Assembly: GCA_023398105.1 (NCBI GenBank)
Contig: JAEWST010000146.1
Span: 1 to 31,421 of the forward strand
Direction of reading: 5' to 3'
Length of the DNA: 31,421 bases
DNA from: Bacillota bacterium
Lineage (GTDB): Bacteria; Bacillota; Clostridia; Acetivibrionales; DSM-1351
The translations under genes were made by a program, and so were the position numbers. How positions within the stretch are numbered: position 1 is the stretch's first letter; every line of letters starts with the position of its first letter. The notes below the pieces were generated by a model. It worked only from the letters and a program-made list of their open reading frames with translations, ran no database searches and was not told the origin of the DNA. Below, piece by piece: positions 16,856 to 24,484 of this stretch.

Positions 16856-17590
16856 TCACACTATTTTAATTCCAAGAATTGTAGCTAAGCAACTAGCTTG
16901 GTAACTATTTACCTTCATTCCCTTCAAGCTTTGTAAATCTATATTGATTCCTTCTATATTACAATTACTAAAGTCTATATCATTTAAATTTGTTTTGATA
17001 AAATCGCAGCTATTAAAATTAACCTCTTCAAGTTCTATGCTTTTAGTGCTATTTTCCATTAATCTACCTTCACTAAAATCTGAATTATTCACCTTAATGT
17101 TTCGAATTTTACTACCATTAATATTTATATATCTTCCATTAACCTTGTTAAATAATATACTTTCCAAAAAACATTCACTAAAAACAGTTCCCATTAATTT
17201 GCAGCTTATGAATTCACATCTTCTCAGTGATGTCTTATTGAAGATAAAGTTTGACAAATCACATCTCTCAAAAATGCAATCCCAAATTACTAATTTTTCT
17301 GATTTTATTAGCTTAAAGTCAATTCCAACAAAGTGACAACAATCAAACTCTGCATCTTCAATTTTTATTTCCTGTTCAAGTTTTTCAATAATCTTTTTAT
17401 TTGTAAATTGATTGTTAAAAGCACATTCTTCAATCGTTGCCTCTTCTATTACTTTGATTTTAGGTCTTTCTAATTTCATAAATATGCCCGTGCCCAACAT
17501 TTCGCATATAATATCAAGGAAATAGAATGGGCTCGGTAACTCCTTTTCTGTATCATTAATATCTTTAATTTCTTTTAACCTTATCATCAT
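16856..17590 (-). CDS. Pentapeptide-repeat-like protein
   Basis: 244 aa with no signal peptide or membrane helix. From about residue 55 to the C-terminus the chain follows the pentapeptide periodicity, with a hydrophobic or aromatic residue every five positions and frequent Cys, Asn, Ser and Asp: CDLSNFIFNKTSLRRCEFIS, then KLMGTVFSECFLESILFN, VNNSDFSEGRL, EVNFNSCDFIKTNLNDIDFS and CNIEGINI. Such repeats build a right-handed quadrilateral beta-helix, usually a binding scaffold. No catalytic motif is seen. The gene starts 15 bases after the upstream GT39-like gene and ends 21 bases before the iron-sulfur protein gene, so all three are probably one transcript. An AAGGG provides a modest ribosome binding site. 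Confidence 0.82.
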   Translation of the reverse strand: MMIRLKEIKDINDTEKELPSPFYFLDIICEMLGTGIFMKLERPKIKVIEEATIEECAFNNQFTNKKIIEKLEQEIKIEDAEFDCCHFVGIDFKLIKSEKLVIWDCIFERCDLSNFIFNKTSLRRCEFISCKLMGTVFSECFLESILFNKVNGRYININGSKIRNIKVNNSDFSEGRLMENSTKSIELEEVNFNSCDFIKTNLNDIDFSNCNIEGINIDLQSLKGMKVNSYQASCLATILGIKIV

Positions 17591-17605
17591 AATTGCCCTT
17601 TAGAG

Positions 17606-19084
17606 CTACTGTAACCTTGTATCTTCGGTAAAAAAGCTTGACCCAAATAAGATCAATATGGGTATAACAGGCATGTGATATCTTGCCTGCACTTCAAGGA
17701 ATGTATAGGATACCAGTATTCCACCAAAAATCATCAATAAAATAAGAGCATCATATCGCTTCTCTCTCAAAGTGTAGAAACACGCACATACAGCCATTAA
17801 TATGATTAAAATATAGAAAGCCTGAGACAAACCATAAAAAGCTCTCGGATGAGATTTAATTACTCTTTCTGGCTTTGAGTTTTGAGAAGCTACTGTACTC
17901 CAATAATATCCATAGTTTTCATTGCCCCAGAGAATCTCATATTTATTCTTTACTAAATTCCATAGCTGTTTAGGCTCACTCTCTAGTCTCTCTAAAGCTA
18001 TTTGTTTTGCCTCTTTATGAACCTTTTCAAAATCATAATTATTCTTTTCAATTATTCCAAAATCCTCTTTATTAAAGGTTCCATTTGATTTAGAATTAGT
18101 GCCTATCATCAAGTTGAAGCCACTATTTGATTCTGTTATGTCAACTCCTGTAGCAATTTGAATAGGTAAATTTACTAAATTAATTAAACCAAAATAACAG
18201 ATAAATACCAATGCAATTGATTTAAGCCCCAAACCTACGCTGCTAATTGAATTTGCTCTGTACTTCTTAAATAGTAATACAAAAACTACAAATACAGGCA
18301 ACAAAAGCATTGCCATAGGCCTTACCAACTGTGCACAAGCTGTAAGCACACCTATACCAATTAAAATCAAATTGCCATTTAAAACTTCATAATTCTTATA
18401 GGTATACTTCTTTATAAATCTTAAAATTAGCAGTACTGCGGCAATAAACAATAATATGAACAAATGCTCAGATGCAATTACAGAAGTATACATTATTTGT
18501 GCTGGCCAAAGTGCAGTCACCAGTGCAGCTATTCTTCCTGCCTTTTCTCCGTAAAGCATTTTTCCGCCTGCATAAAGAAGTACAACAAGAATTATAGAGA
18601 GAGCTACATTAAACAGTTTAGCAACCATCAAGCCTGTTCCAAAAACATAATATAGCCCTGATAATACCATGCCAAAGCCTATTTTAAAAGGAAAAACAGC
18701 ATAAAAATCAACAAAGCCTTTGAAGTCCCCCCTACTTGCATTTATACCATAGTTATGCAAATGCAGAAAATCTGAAAAAGGCTGTGTTTGAACAAAATAT
18801 ACCCATATGAATCTTGGAACAATTGCAATAATTATCAGCAAAATAGTAAAAATCTTAGTATTAATCTTTCTAAGAATATTTACTTTATACATAATAAATA
18901 TAGCTACAACAGATAAAATCACATATACGTAACCCATATAAGAGGGCATTTTAACTACAGATGGGCCTAAATTCCGTATAACACATACGCCAATTAGTGC
19001 CAGCAGAGCAATAGCACCCCAAACTATTGCAAAAAATATAATATCTTTAATTTTTAGCTTATTCAATTTAATAGTTCCTTTCAA
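17606..19084 (-). CDS. GT39-like (PMT_2/ArnT-type) membrane glycosyltransferase
   Basis: 492 aa with about eleven hydrophobic helices. The long first outer loop after helix 3 contains PRFIWVYFVQTQPFSDFLHLHNYG, with acidic Asp in the SD position as in polyprenyl-phosphate-sugar transferases (GT39/GT83 fold). The segment GEKAGRIAALVTALWPAQIMYTSVIASEHLFILLFIAAVLLIL near 180-222 is the typical 'a.laall.al.P..i.....~~E.l...l' block of ArnT/PMT_2 proteins. A C-terminal YTFLEVQARYHMPVIPILILFGSSF resembles the usual last helix. The enzyme should move a sugar from a lipid carrier outside the membrane; donor and acceptor are unknown. It is first of a minus-strand operon with the pentapeptide-repeat and FrhB-like genes. 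Confidence 0.85.
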   Translation of the reverse strand: MKGTIKLNKLKIKDIIFFAIVWGAIALLALIGVCVIRNLGPSVVKMPSYMGYVYVILSVVAIFIMYKVNILRKINTKIFTILLIIIAIVPRFIWVYFVQTQPFSDFLHLHNYGINASRGDFKGFVDFYAVFPFKIGFGMVLSGLYYVFGTGLMVAKLFNVALSIILVVLLYAGGKMLYGEKAGRIAALVTALWPAQIMYTSVIASEHLFILLFIAAVLLILRFIKKYTYKNYEVLNGNLILIGIGVLTACAQLVRPMAMLLLPVFVVFVLLFKKYRANSISSVGLGLKSIALVFICYFGLINLVNLPIQIATGVDITESNSGFNLMIGTNSKSNGTFNKEDFGIIEKNNYDFEKVHKEAKQIALERLESEPKQLWNLVKNKYEILWGNENYGYYWSTVASQNSKPERVIKSHPRAFYGLSQAFYILIILMAVCACFYTLREKRYDALILLMIFGGILVSYTFLEVQARYHMPVIPILILFGSSFFTEDTRLQ

Positions 19085-19118
19085 TTTTATTAAGTAGCTA
19101 AGGCTTGGCTAAACTCCA

Positions 19119-19169
19119 CCAACATTGTCAAAAGCAAATTTAGACTAATTCGAAAAAACACAATGTTGG
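19119..19169. promoter_or_regulatory. 10-bp inverted repeat upstream of the GT39 operon
   Basis: CCAACATTGT (19119-19128) and ACAATGTTGG (19160-19169) are perfect inverted copies 31 bases apart. They begin 35 bases before the start codon of the minus-strand GT39-like gene, so they may form a leader hairpin or an operator. No T-run follows. Confidence 0.4.
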
Positions 19170-19241
19170 CTTCCTAGTTTATACCGTAGAAGGCATAAAA
19201 CCGCAAATCGACATTATTAAAAGTATAATTAAAATTAACAT

Positions 19242-19408
19242 CTCAAACTTGCAGTTTAATATACTGCTTAAAACTTAGTAATATCAGGTGTAGTAGCAAT
19301 ATCAAATAAAAAGTTAATTAATTTCATAAAACAAGTTAGTTTACTGAACGAGTTAATATTTAATTTATAATCAACTTTCGCACATAAAAGTCTATCTGTG
19401 CGAAATAC
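19242..19408. repeat. Repeat copies C1 and C2 of the MITE-like family
   Basis: C1 (19242-19355) begins CTCAAACTTGCAGTTTAATA and matches copy B almost throughout, ending at the same TTTACTGAA. C2 (19371-19408) begins TCAACTTTCGCACATAAAAG and matches the other arm of copy A (CACATAAAAAGTCTATTGGTG). Both heads point the same way here, while they are inverted in copy A, so this is a rearranged or tandem pair of partial elements. They fill much of the 565-base gap upstream of nudC. Confidence 0.65.
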
Positions 19409-19650
19409 TTTTACCAAGTCCTATACAATATATTAACATATATATAATAATCATTGAATTTGATTTTTAAAATTACATATGATATTCTAAGAAAAAGTTT
19501 TTACTGGGTAAATATTGATATACATTTATTAATTATGCATATGTGAATAGTGCACATATAGTCTTTTATTCCAAATTTATTGTTGGTTATAGGCTTGATT
19601 TAAACGGAGTTTAAGTGAATTTTTAAATTTATATATAAAGGTAGATTATA

Positions 19651-20484
19651 ATGAGTATAGAAAGTATTTATAAATGCTATGAACCAGCTGTAACGCCACA
19701 AAATGTAAATGAAGGCAAAATATATTGGTTGGGCTTTTGTGAAAATAAAATGCTTGTTAAGGTTGAAAACAGTAATTACAGTATTCCTTATTTGAACAAT
19801 TTGCAGCAGATTAACCTTTCACCTGTCAGGACACAGTATCTTGGGCTTCTAAAAGGCTCTCCCTGTTATTCCGCAGAAATTGCCTCTGAAGAGAATATTC
19901 CTGTTGGAATGGAGTTTATATCGTTGAGAGCACTATTTGAATTAATAGACATGGACTTATTCCTTTTAGCAGGCAAGGCATTTCAAATAGTACTTTGGGA
20001 TCAATCCAACCAGTTTTGCAGCAGATGTGGCTGTGCTACAGAACAACCACCTGACGAGCGAGCAAAAAAATGCCCTAAATGCGGTTTAATCAGCTATCCT
20101 CAGATTTGTCCTGCTATAATAACAGCTGTTTGTAAGGGCGACAAGATACTTCTGGCACATGCCAAAGCCTTCAAAAACGACATGCACAGCCTTATATCAG
20201 GCTTTCTAGAGCCTGGCGAAACCCTAGAGGAATGTGTTCAAAGAGAGCTTATGGAAGAAGTGAGCATCAAGGTAAAAAACATAAAATATTTCGGAAGCCA
20301 GCCCTGGCCTTATCCAAATTCTTTAATGGTAGGCTTTACTGCTGAATATGAAAGCGGTGAGATTTCCGTAGACGGTACTGAAATCGAAAAAGCTGATTGG
20401 TTCAGCCCTGACAATCTTCCTGAGCTGCCTTCACAAGTAAGCATCGCAAGACAAATAATTGACTGGTATATTCAGAAAGGCTAA
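19651..20484 (+). CDS. nudC: NADH pyrophosphatase (NudC)
   Basis: 277 aa, full length. NudC hydrolyses NADH to NMNH and AMP and can remove NAD caps from RNA. A four-Cys zinc ribbon (Cys123, Cys126, Cys141, Cys144) separates the poorly conserved N-terminal domain from the Nudix domain. The Nudix box spans residues 184-206 (GFLEPGETLEECVQRELMEE...), with Glu190, Arg198, Glu199, Glu202 and Glu203 in place. The usual Gly of the final EExG is Ser205. The SQPWPYP motif at 216-222 is diagnostic for NADH pyrophosphatases. The start ATG has an AAAGGT upstream. The gene is monocistronic with a strong terminator after it. Confidence 0.95.
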   Translation: MSIESIYKCYEPAVTPQNVNEGKIYWLGFCENKMLVKVENSNYSIPYLNNLQQINLSPVRTQYLGLLKGSPCYSAEIASEENIPVGMEFISLRALFELIDMDLFLLAGKAFQIVLWDQSNQFCSRCGCATEQPPDERAKKCPKCGLISYPQICPAIITAVCKGDKILLAHAKAFKNDMHSLISGFLEPGETLEECVQRELMEEVSIKVKNIKYFGSQPWPYPNSLMVGFTAEYESGEISVDGTEIEKADWFSPDNLPELPSQVSIARQIIDWYIQKG

Positions 20485-20493
20485 TAAATTATT

Positions 20494-20531
20494 AAGGAGA
20501 CAGACTCTGAATTTCCTTTGTCTGTCTCCTT
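20494..20531 (+). terminator. Terminator after nudC
   Basis: AAGGAGACAGAC (20494-20505) and GTCTGTCTCCTT (20520-20531) form a perfect 12-bp stem with a 14-base loop, followed by GTTTCTT. It starts 10 bases after the stop codon and may also serve the convergent gene ending at 20551. Confidence 0.8.
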
Positions 20532-20550
20532 GTTTCTTGACTTTCTATGC

Positions 20551-21240
20551 TTATTTACTATCCTTGTTATCTTTAGCCTTCAAAGCCTCTACTCTTTCCT
20601 TCAATGCTTTCACTGCTAAATCCTCCGATACATTGTCCTTTATAAACTGTACTTTGTTCCTCTCTTTTATTTTACCATCTTCTATCAGCATATCTCCCTG
20701 CTGCGGGTTTATAGTAGAACACGGACTATCTTCATAGCTTACTAAAAAGAATACGTACCTTTCTCCTTTTTGATAATACATAGTTCCATACATATTATGC
20801 TCATCATATCCAACCTCTTTATATGAACCCCCTAATTGCTTTATTTTAATTATGTCGCCAGGGAGGTACTTTCCTTTAATGACTTTACTTATTTTGACTT
20901 CTGAGACAGTATACAAAAAGCTCGACGGTTCTTTTTCCCCTGTTATCGTATTTATAGTCTCACCTATTACCAGTTGCTTTGGATCATCAACCTTAATAAC
21001 ATCACCTATTACGACTGTATCTGCCATTTCATCTGCTTGATCATAATTTTTAAAATACATATACTCAGCCGATGCACCACCAGGCATTGATGGATTTACA
21101 GAAATTCCACTAAATGAAATTTTATGATTTAAGACTTCTGCAGGTGTTCTGTTTATATAAATTAAGGTTAAAATAACCAGTCCCAATAGCAATACACTAA
21201 TTGAACTGATTAAAAGCTTTTTATTATTTAGAATTTTCAT
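20551..21240 (-). CDS. N-terminally anchored extracytoplasmic protein of unknown function
   Basis: 229 aa. Residues 1-8 are basic and residues 9-29 are one hydrophobic segment (LLISSISVLLLGLVILTLIYI) with no lipobox Cys, so it is probably an uncleaved anchor. The outer domain has an OB-like strand pattern: MADTVVIGDVIKVDDP, then FLYTVSEVKISKVIKGKYLPGDIIKIKQLGG, MYYQKGERYVFFLVSY and a Cys-Ser-Thr-Ile-Asn-Pro turn. This pattern recurs in small Firmicute surface proteins of no known role. The C-terminus is a charged helix (SEDLAVKALKERVEALKAKDNK). It stands alone between nudC, convergent with it, and hsp20. A weak AAAGGG is the ribosome binding site. Confidence 0.75.
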   Translation of the reverse strand: MKILNNKKLLISSISVLLLGLVILTLIYINRTPAEVLNHKISFSGISVNPSMPGGASAEYMYFKNYDQADEMADTVVIGDVIKVDDPKQLVIGETINTITGEKEPSSFLYTVSEVKISKVIKGKYLPGDIIKIKQLGGSYKEVGYDEHNMYGTMYYQKGERYVFFLVSYEDSPCSTINPQQGDMLIEDGKIKERNKVQFIKDNVSEDLAVKALKERVEALKAKDNKDSK

Positions 21241-21440
21241 ATTATTTTTCCCTTTTGTTACTCTGAATTTAGTAATACGTAGACTTATGCTCTTATTTAA
21301 GTTTAATTTTATTATAAATCTTGCCTAATAAAAGCTATCACTAATTTGCTTAACCACACTAAAACACTACCATATTATGGTGTCTATTTCAATAGTATCA
21401 TTTGCACACGTAGGGCTATGTCTATTTTTATATACAGCAA

Positions 21441-21488
21441 AAGAGGCATGAAAGCCTATTACATACTTGCTTCCAAACCTCTTTTTCC
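21441..21488. terminator. Terminator-like hairpin downstream of hsp20
   Basis: AAAAGAGG (21441-21448) pairs with CCTCTTTT (21480-21487) around a 31-base loop. It is the only clear structure in the 553-base gap 21241-21793. It could end the minus-strand hsp20 transcript, though it is about 300 bases from the stop codon. Confidence 0.4.
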
Positions 21489-21793
21489 AAATTATCTATT
21501 GAGTTTTATATCTAAAAAATGATTTCAGGGAGTAACACTATCTGCTCAAATTATTACATACAGGGTATCTTCTATCCTCCTTCCGCACATTTTAATAAGT
21601 AGACTTTTTCTCTAATTCTATATCACCTCACTTGAAATTCAATTACCTTTGAAAGCACAAGTAATGAAATTTGGTCATAATGTATAGCATCTATTTTGTC
21701 TAGCCCAGTTAGTATAATTTTAACTTTATTACTCAGCTTTCCATTGATAAGTTTAACACCTACAATTTATAACTAGGAAAGTTAAGTTTATTA

Positions 21794-22231
21794 CTACTGA
21801 ATTTCAATTCTGCTGCTAATCTTTTTCGGTTCACTCTTAGGTAAAACAATTGACAGAATTCCATTTTCGTATTTAGCTGAAACATCTTCAGCTTTTACAT
21901 TCTGAATACTGAAGCTTCTGCTTGTTGATCCAAATCTTCTTTCTCTTCTAATATAGTTGTCCTTTTCTTCCTTTTTGTCTTCAGTCTTTTCTACTGAAAT
22001 TGTAAGCCTGTCATCCTTCAAGTCCAATTTGATATCTTCTTTGTTAACACCAGGGATTTCAGCATCAATTACAAATTCGTTTTCATTCTCCTTAATATCT
22101 GCTTTAATTGCTCCTGCACTTACAATTCCCATAAACGGTTCATTAAAGAATTCCTTGAACATGCTGTCAATGTCAAATAAACTTGCACTTCCTTGAATAT
22201 TGTTGTTTCTGAATGGTACTATTCCAAACAT
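21794..22231 (-). CDS. Hsp20 / alpha-crystallin family small heat-shock protein
   Basis: 145 aa from the ATG at 22231, chosen because GGAGGTG (plus-strand 22238-22244) precedes it. Small heat-shock proteins are ATP-independent holdases that bind unfolding proteins as oligomers in the cytosol. A short N-terminal arm (MFGIVPFRNNNIQ... FDIDSMFKEFFNEPF) leads to the alpha-crystallin domain from about residue 40: VIDAEIPGVNKEDIKLDLKDDRLTISVEK is the A-x-x-n-GVL-type strand region. RRERRFGSTSRSFSIQ is the dimer loop, and AKYENGILSIVLPK is the closing 'GvLtvtlPK' signature. The tail SRIEIQ supplies the I-x-I/V oligomerisation motif. Two CtsR boxes bracket its promoter, so class III heat-shock control is expected. 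Confidence 0.95.
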   Translation of the reverse strand: MFGIVPFRNNNIQGSASLFDIDSMFKEFFNEPFMGIVSAGAIKADIKENENEFVIDAEIPGVNKEDIKLDLKDDRLTISVEKTEDKKEEKDNYIRRERRFGSTSRSFSIQNVKAEDVSAKYENGILSIVLPKSEPKKISSRIEIQ

Positions 22232-22281
22232 ATAAAACACCTCCATAAAATTTTGATTTATTAATTATTTGATTATTTGAT

Positions 22282-22298
22282 TTTGACTTTCTTTGACC
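22282..22298 (-). promoter_or_regulatory. CtsR operator, promoter-proximal box
   Basis: Read on the minus strand, GGTCAAAGAAAGTCAAA matches the CtsR heptad repeat (RGTCAAANANRGTCAAA) at every position. It lies just downstream of the expected transcription start of hsp20, where repressor binding would block the promoter. Confidence 0.9.
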
Positions 22299-22308
22299 TT
22301 ATGACTAC

Positions 22309-22337
22309 ATTATAATGACTATTCGCATAAACTTCAA
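22309..22337 (-). promoter_or_regulatory. Sigma-A promoter of hsp20
   Basis: On the minus strand, -35 TTGAAG (plus 22332-22337), 17-base spacer, perfect -10 TATAAT (plus 22309-22314). Transcription should begin near 22302, about 70 bases before the hsp20 start codon. Confidence 0.8.
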
Positions 22338-22345
22338 TATTTGAT

Positions 22346-22362
22346 TTTGACTTTCTTTGACC
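22346..22362 (-). promoter_or_regulatory. CtsR operator, upstream box
   Basis: A second exact copy of GGTCAAAGAAAGTCAAA, 64 bases upstream of the first and immediately before the -35 box. The identity extends a few bases on both sides (AAGG... and ...ATCAAATA), suggesting local duplication. Confidence 0.88.
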
Positions 22363-22408
22363 TTTACGGCAAATAGAAATCATTTGCTTTACTTTATCCC
22401 TTATTACC

Positions 22409-23980
22409 TCAATAATTCTTAAATTTTCTAACTTTTTTGATTTTCAATCCAAAAAGCTGTAATATTTCTCTCCAATCTATAACTCCAACCAATGCCATTA
22501 AAAATACAGCTATTATAATATATGCAGCTATTGCAATAAGTGTTTGAATGGGAGTATAAAGCTTCATAAAATTGAAAAAGCTGTATATGTATTTACTAGA
22601 AAAGAATAATGCCACTGTCACAGCTGATGGCAAAACCACCCAATGTCTCAAATCCAGCACTATTCCTGTATTTTTAACTATAGTGGTAAAATTTAATATA
22701 CATACAACAAAGGAGCTTATAATAATGCCAATTATGTATACAGATAACCCATATTTAGGAATCAGAAAGTATACAAATGAAATTCTTATAATAGAACCAA
22801 TTACCGAATTTAACAGCAGCAGTCCCTGCTTTCCTAAGCCGTTCATTACACCCATCAAAATTTGCTGCAAATAAAGGAATATACAGGTAAATGAAAGCAG
22901 GAACAGCGTTGCTCCAACATTCTGACCAGGGTAAATCATGTCTGCTATTTTATCTGGATAGCAGGCGAAAAGTGCCATAAATACAAATCCAAGCACCATA
23001 GTTATCTGAATAGATTTAGAAATCCTATAATTTACTCTATTAAAATTCTTTAATGATATAGATTCTGAAATAGCTGGAACTAGCGTTGTTGCAAGTGCTG
23101 TTGTAACAAGCTCTGGAAAAAGCACCAAAGGCATTGCCATACCCATCAGCTTACCGTATTGCTCCATACATTGTATATAATCTAAGCCTCCAGCTAATAA
23201 CCTTCTTGGTATTAATATTACTTCAACCGCTGCCATAATTGATATTATAAATCTGTTAATTGAAATGGGGGCTGCACAGCTAAAAATTGATACAAATAAT
23301 TTTCTTTTTCTTATTTTGCCCTTAAAATAGTTTTTATCTAGAAATGAATATTTTTTATATTTATAACAGACAGCTAACACAAGCAAATTTGAAACTTCCC
23401 CTACTGCCATAGCCAGGGTTGCCAGTGCACATGCGTATTCAAGCCCTGCCCTTAAAAATTGTGATGCCACTGTCATTACTATCAATATTTTCACCAACTG
23501 TTCTGCTATTTGTGATATTGCCGTGGGTGTTACATCTTGTATTCCATAAAAATAGCCTTTAAAAGCTGAAGCTGCTGCTATCAAAGGTATACAAGGAATC
23601 ATTATCATTACAGAAAAATAAGTTCTGCTATCCTTTAATAATTCATTAACAATAAAATCAATATTGATATACATAAGAACAGAAATAAACGTACTCGCCA
23701 TCAGCACAAATATTAATCCTACCTTCGAAATCCTTTTTATATTAATATGGTGCCCTCTTGCCATTTCCTCTGCTATCTTTTTTGATACAGCTATGGAAAC
23801 TCCTGAGGTCAAGGTTAGAATAATTAATGTATATATCGGTACTATTAGCTGGTATAATCCCATTCCTTCTGCACCAATTATATTTGACAAATAAATTCTA
23901 TATACAAATCCTATAATTCTCGATATAAATCCTGCAATCATTAATATAATAGCACCTGTAATAAATGTCTTTTTTACCAT
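22409..23980 (-). CDS. spoVB: SpoVB-type polysaccharide flippase (MOP superfamily)
   Basis: 523 aa from the ATG at 23980, with GAGGTGG just before it; a GTG two codons earlier is also open. About 14 hydrophobic helices are visible, and the N-terminal KKTFITGAIILMIAGFISRIIGFVYRIYLSNIIGAEGMGLYQLI is the SpoVB/MurJ-type MOP flippase signature. GLYQLIVPIYTLIILTLTSGVSIAVSK continues it, then CIPLIAAASAFKGYFYGIQDVTPTAISQIAEQ. SpoVB proteins are needed for spore cortex formation and probably flip lipid-linked precursors across the membrane. Paralogs exist in polysaccharide export, so a role in the nearby glycan cluster cannot be excluded. It is monocistronic, and hsp20 follows on the same strand from its own promoter. 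Confidence 0.88.
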   Translation of the reverse strand: MVKKTFITGAIILMIAGFISRIIGFVYRIYLSNIIGAEGMGLYQLIVPIYTLIILTLTSGVSIAVSKKIAEEMARGHHINIKRISKVGLIFVLMASTFISVLMYINIDFIVNELLKDSRTYFSVMIMIPCIPLIAAASAFKGYFYGIQDVTPTAISQIAEQLVKILIVMTVASQFLRAGLEYACALATLAMAVGEVSNLLVLAVCYKYKKYSFLDKNYFKGKIRKRKLFVSIFSCAAPISINRFIISIMAAVEVILIPRRLLAGGLDYIQCMEQYGKLMGMAMPLVLFPELVTTALATTLVPAISESISLKNFNRVNYRISKSIQITMVLGFVFMALFACYPDKIADMIYPGQNVGATLFLLSFTCIFLYLQQILMGVMNGLGKQGLLLLNSVIGSIIRISFVYFLIPKYGLSVYIIGIIISSFVVCILNFTTIVKNTGIVLDLRHWVVLPSAVTVALFFSSKYIYSFFNFMKLYTPIQTLIAIAAYIIIAVFLMALVGVIDWREILQLFGLKIKKVRKFKNY

Positions 23981-24025
23981 ATCCACCTCTTAAAATTGTT
24001 TTTTATACTAATTTGCACTACACTG

Positions 24026-24165
24026 CAAAAACCACTTGTGGTTTTTGTGGCCCGAAAACGCACCATGTTCGTACAAAGGATTGCTCAAATCCACAAAAAG
24101 CTGCTCGCAGCTTTTTGATATGCGAAGAGAACGATGAATGAACGAAACGTAAACTTCGCATTTTT
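24026..24165. other. Hairpin-rich intergenic cassette with alternative pairings
   Basis: There are three hairpins in a row. CAAAAACCAC/GTGGTTTTTG is at 24026-24047, CAAAAAGCTGC/GCAGCTTTTTG at 24094-24117, and ATGCGAAG/CTTCGCAT at 24120-24161, the last followed by T5 (terminator-like on the plus strand). GTTTTTGTGG (24041-24050) can also pair with CCACAAAAA (24091-24099), excluding the first two hairpins. The rest of the 24000-24484 gap shows only a leader hairpin at 24427-24467. Confidence 0.5.
24053..24077 (+). repeat. 25-base dispersed repeat, copy 1
   Basis: CGAAAAC, two variable bases, then ACCATGTTCGTACAAA. The same 25 bases with only the two middle bases changed occur at 29379-29403. 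Both copies sit in intergenic DNA with nearby hairpin arms and a later TTTTCAAG. Confidence 0.6.
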
Positions 24166-24426
24166 CAAGCTTGGCACATTTTCAAATATAAAACCTACAA
24201 GTTGGATACAAAATAATTCTTCTCTATTATTATTATTGAAGTTTATAACCATTTATGTCTCTATGTTTGAACTGGTTTACCATAAATTACAGGTTGCCCT
24301 GTCAGACAAATAGGCTTTATAATAGGCCTATCAGCAATTTTACGCAAAGCTCACATATATGATGGACTAGTAGTTACACATGGCATATATAACATGGGGA
24401 TAAGACCTACATGACTATCAAAATAA

Positions 24427-24467
24427 CCCTATAATAATTTATCTGGCTGATTAAATCAGCTATAGGG
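24427..24467 (+). promoter_or_regulatory. Leader hairpin before the NlpC/P60 gene
   Basis: CCCTATA (24427-24433) pairs with TATAGGG (24461-24467), and inside it GCTGA (24446-24450) pairs with TCAGC (24456-24460). The structure ends about 8 bases before the GGAGGG ribosome binding site and has no T-run. It may affect translation or mRNA stability. No known riboswitch consensus was recognised. Confidence 0.4.
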
Positions 24468-24484
24468 AAACTAATGGAGGGCAA

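Noticed and set aside
21737..21750. 14-base match CTTTCCATTGATAA to the centre of repeat copy A
   Set aside because: A 14-base AT-rich match is expected by chance in a window of this size, and the flanks do not align.
22369..22387. GCAAAT/ATTTGC hairpin as spoVB terminator
   Set aside because: A six-base AT-rich stem without a T-run in the right direction is too weak.
24300..24426. Possible c-di-GMP-I riboswitch before the NlpC/P60 gene, because of ACGCAAAGCT
   Set aside because: Only the ACGCAAAGC core is present; the other conserved joining sequences and the tetraloop-receptor segment could not be lined up.
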